This document shows, one piece after another, positions 57,441 to 57,697 of a stretch of 57,697 nt of DNA (its first letter is position 1; each line of letters opens with the position of its first letter). The translations under genes and the position numbers were made by a program. Source of the DNA: Guptibacillus spartinae (GTDB taxonomy: Bacteria; Bacillota; Bacilli; Bacillales; Guptibacillaceae); assembly GCF_028610625.1 (NCBI RefSeq), contig NZ_JAQQWU010000020.1, positions 1 through 57,697 on the forward strand, given 5' to 3'. The notes under the pieces are model-generated. The model was not told where the DNA came from, ran no database searches, and saw nothing but the letters and a program-made list of their open reading frames with translations.

Positions 57441-57697
57441 GTGTCTACAGTGTTGAACTATTTATTTGAGATCTTCCCGACAGAAGAACAGTCAAATACC
57501 CTACATAGATGGGTAGACATCTGCCGACTACAGTACAATTCTGCCCTCTTGGATAAAGAAAGATATTATGGGAGAACAGGCAAAGGCTACACGAAAGCTC
57601 AGCTTCAAAAACAGTTAACGCTCGATAAAAAGAATCATCCAATCTTAAAAGAAGTTCCATCGCAACCTCTACAGGAGGTCTTTTTTCGCATAGAAAA
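57441..57697 (+). CDS. tnpB: TnpB (IS605 OrfB) of a second type, 5' part only
   Basis: GTG 57441 (TATGGAGGTG upstream) opens 85 codons to the window edge: 'LFEIFPTEEQSNTLHRWVDICRLQYNSALLDKERYY', then 'PILKEVPSQPLQEVF'. This is the N-terminal OrfB_IS605 helical region ('PT.EQ...L..W...CR.LYN.AL'). It is not closely related to the two TnpB copies at 1-148 and 19723-20973. RuvC motifs lie outside the window. Confidence 0.9.
   Translation, partial: MSTVLNYLFEIFPTEEQSNTLHRWVDICRLQYNSALLDKERYYGRTGKGYTKAQLQKQLTLDKKNHPILKEVPSQPLQEVFFRIE

Noticed and set aside
1-57697. Whole window as a prophage
   Set aside because: Phage-like small genes are scattered, but no terminase, portal, capsid, tail, holin or intact integrase was found.
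1-57697. CRISPR array
   Set aside because: No regularly spaced direct repeats of 23-50 bp were seen; the repeats found at 51.9-53.4 kb are spaced by genes.

Overview
The window is low-GC DNA from a Firmicute, most likely a member of the Bacillaceae. The evidence is strong AGGAGG-type ribosome binding sites, frequent TTG and GTG starts, lipobox lipoproteins, hairpin-plus-T-run terminators, a RocA-type proline/arginine catabolic dehydrogenase, and small genes of Bacillus or Bacillus-phage type. Genus and species cannot be fixed from the sequence. No rRNA, tRNA, CRISPR array or replication origin was seen. Apart from one metabolic island (nupC-like and rocA, 30.0-32.9 kb) it reads as accessory DNA: many short genes of unknown function in single-gene or small-operon units, many nucleases, and at least eight lipoproteins (one of them broken).

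Layout. 0-0.24 kb: left end and 5' part of a TnpB-only IS605-group element, on the minus strand. 0.3-7.3 kb: lipoproteins, a GIY-YIG (T5orf172-type) protein, a viroplasmin-RNase H protein with a repeated C-terminal module, two paralogous zinc-ribbon coiled-coil proteins, a frameshifted CPCC-family gene and small membrane proteins. 7.4-13.9 kb: an MFS-like permease, a cytoplasmic trypsin-like peptidase next to a GIY-YIG nuclease, a DCC-family thiol oxidoreductase, and a secreted protein plus small membrane protein unit that has been partly duplicated in tandem. 14.0-16.4 kb: two overlapping genes for degenerate tyrosine-recombinase-like proteins (MrpR-like), the second fused to an HNH nuclease, preceded by a perfect 18-bp inverted repeat. 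16.8-21.2 kb: a TPR-like lipoprotein, an HTH protein, and a lipoprotein gene cut cleanly in two by a full-length TnpB element (19633-21031). 21.4-29.7 kb: membrane proteins, a sigma-region-2-only protein, an HNH nuclease, a large lipoprotein and a CoiA-like protein. 29.8-33 kb: a rocA 3' fragment, a nupC-like gene and an intact rocA with a cre-like site. 33-47.5 kb: phage-like small genes, a VanX-like peptidase lacking its catalytic Glu, a NUMOD4/HNH homing nuclease, a poly-gamma-glutamate hydrolase with three SH3b domains, a stand-alone Nmad3-like protein and a DEDDh exonuclease. 47.7-50.2 kb: an ABM monooxygenase, then a likely type VII secretion toxin module (DUF1433-like lipoprotein, lipase with a C-terminal helical targeting-like domain, small helical partner). 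51-53.5 kb: small genes separated by copies of the same intergenic terminator repeat. 53.5-57.7 kb: an RlaP-type nucleotidyltransferase, a DUF4365-like nuclease-fold protein and the start of a second, different TnpB gene.

The strongest leads are (1) the MrpR-like/MrpR-HNH pair with its palindromic putative operator, (2) the TslA-like lipase module, (3) the exactly reconstructable TnpB insertion, with a predicted guide matching the empty site, and (4) the secreted-protein/membrane-protein unit duplicated as an orphan immunity-like gene.
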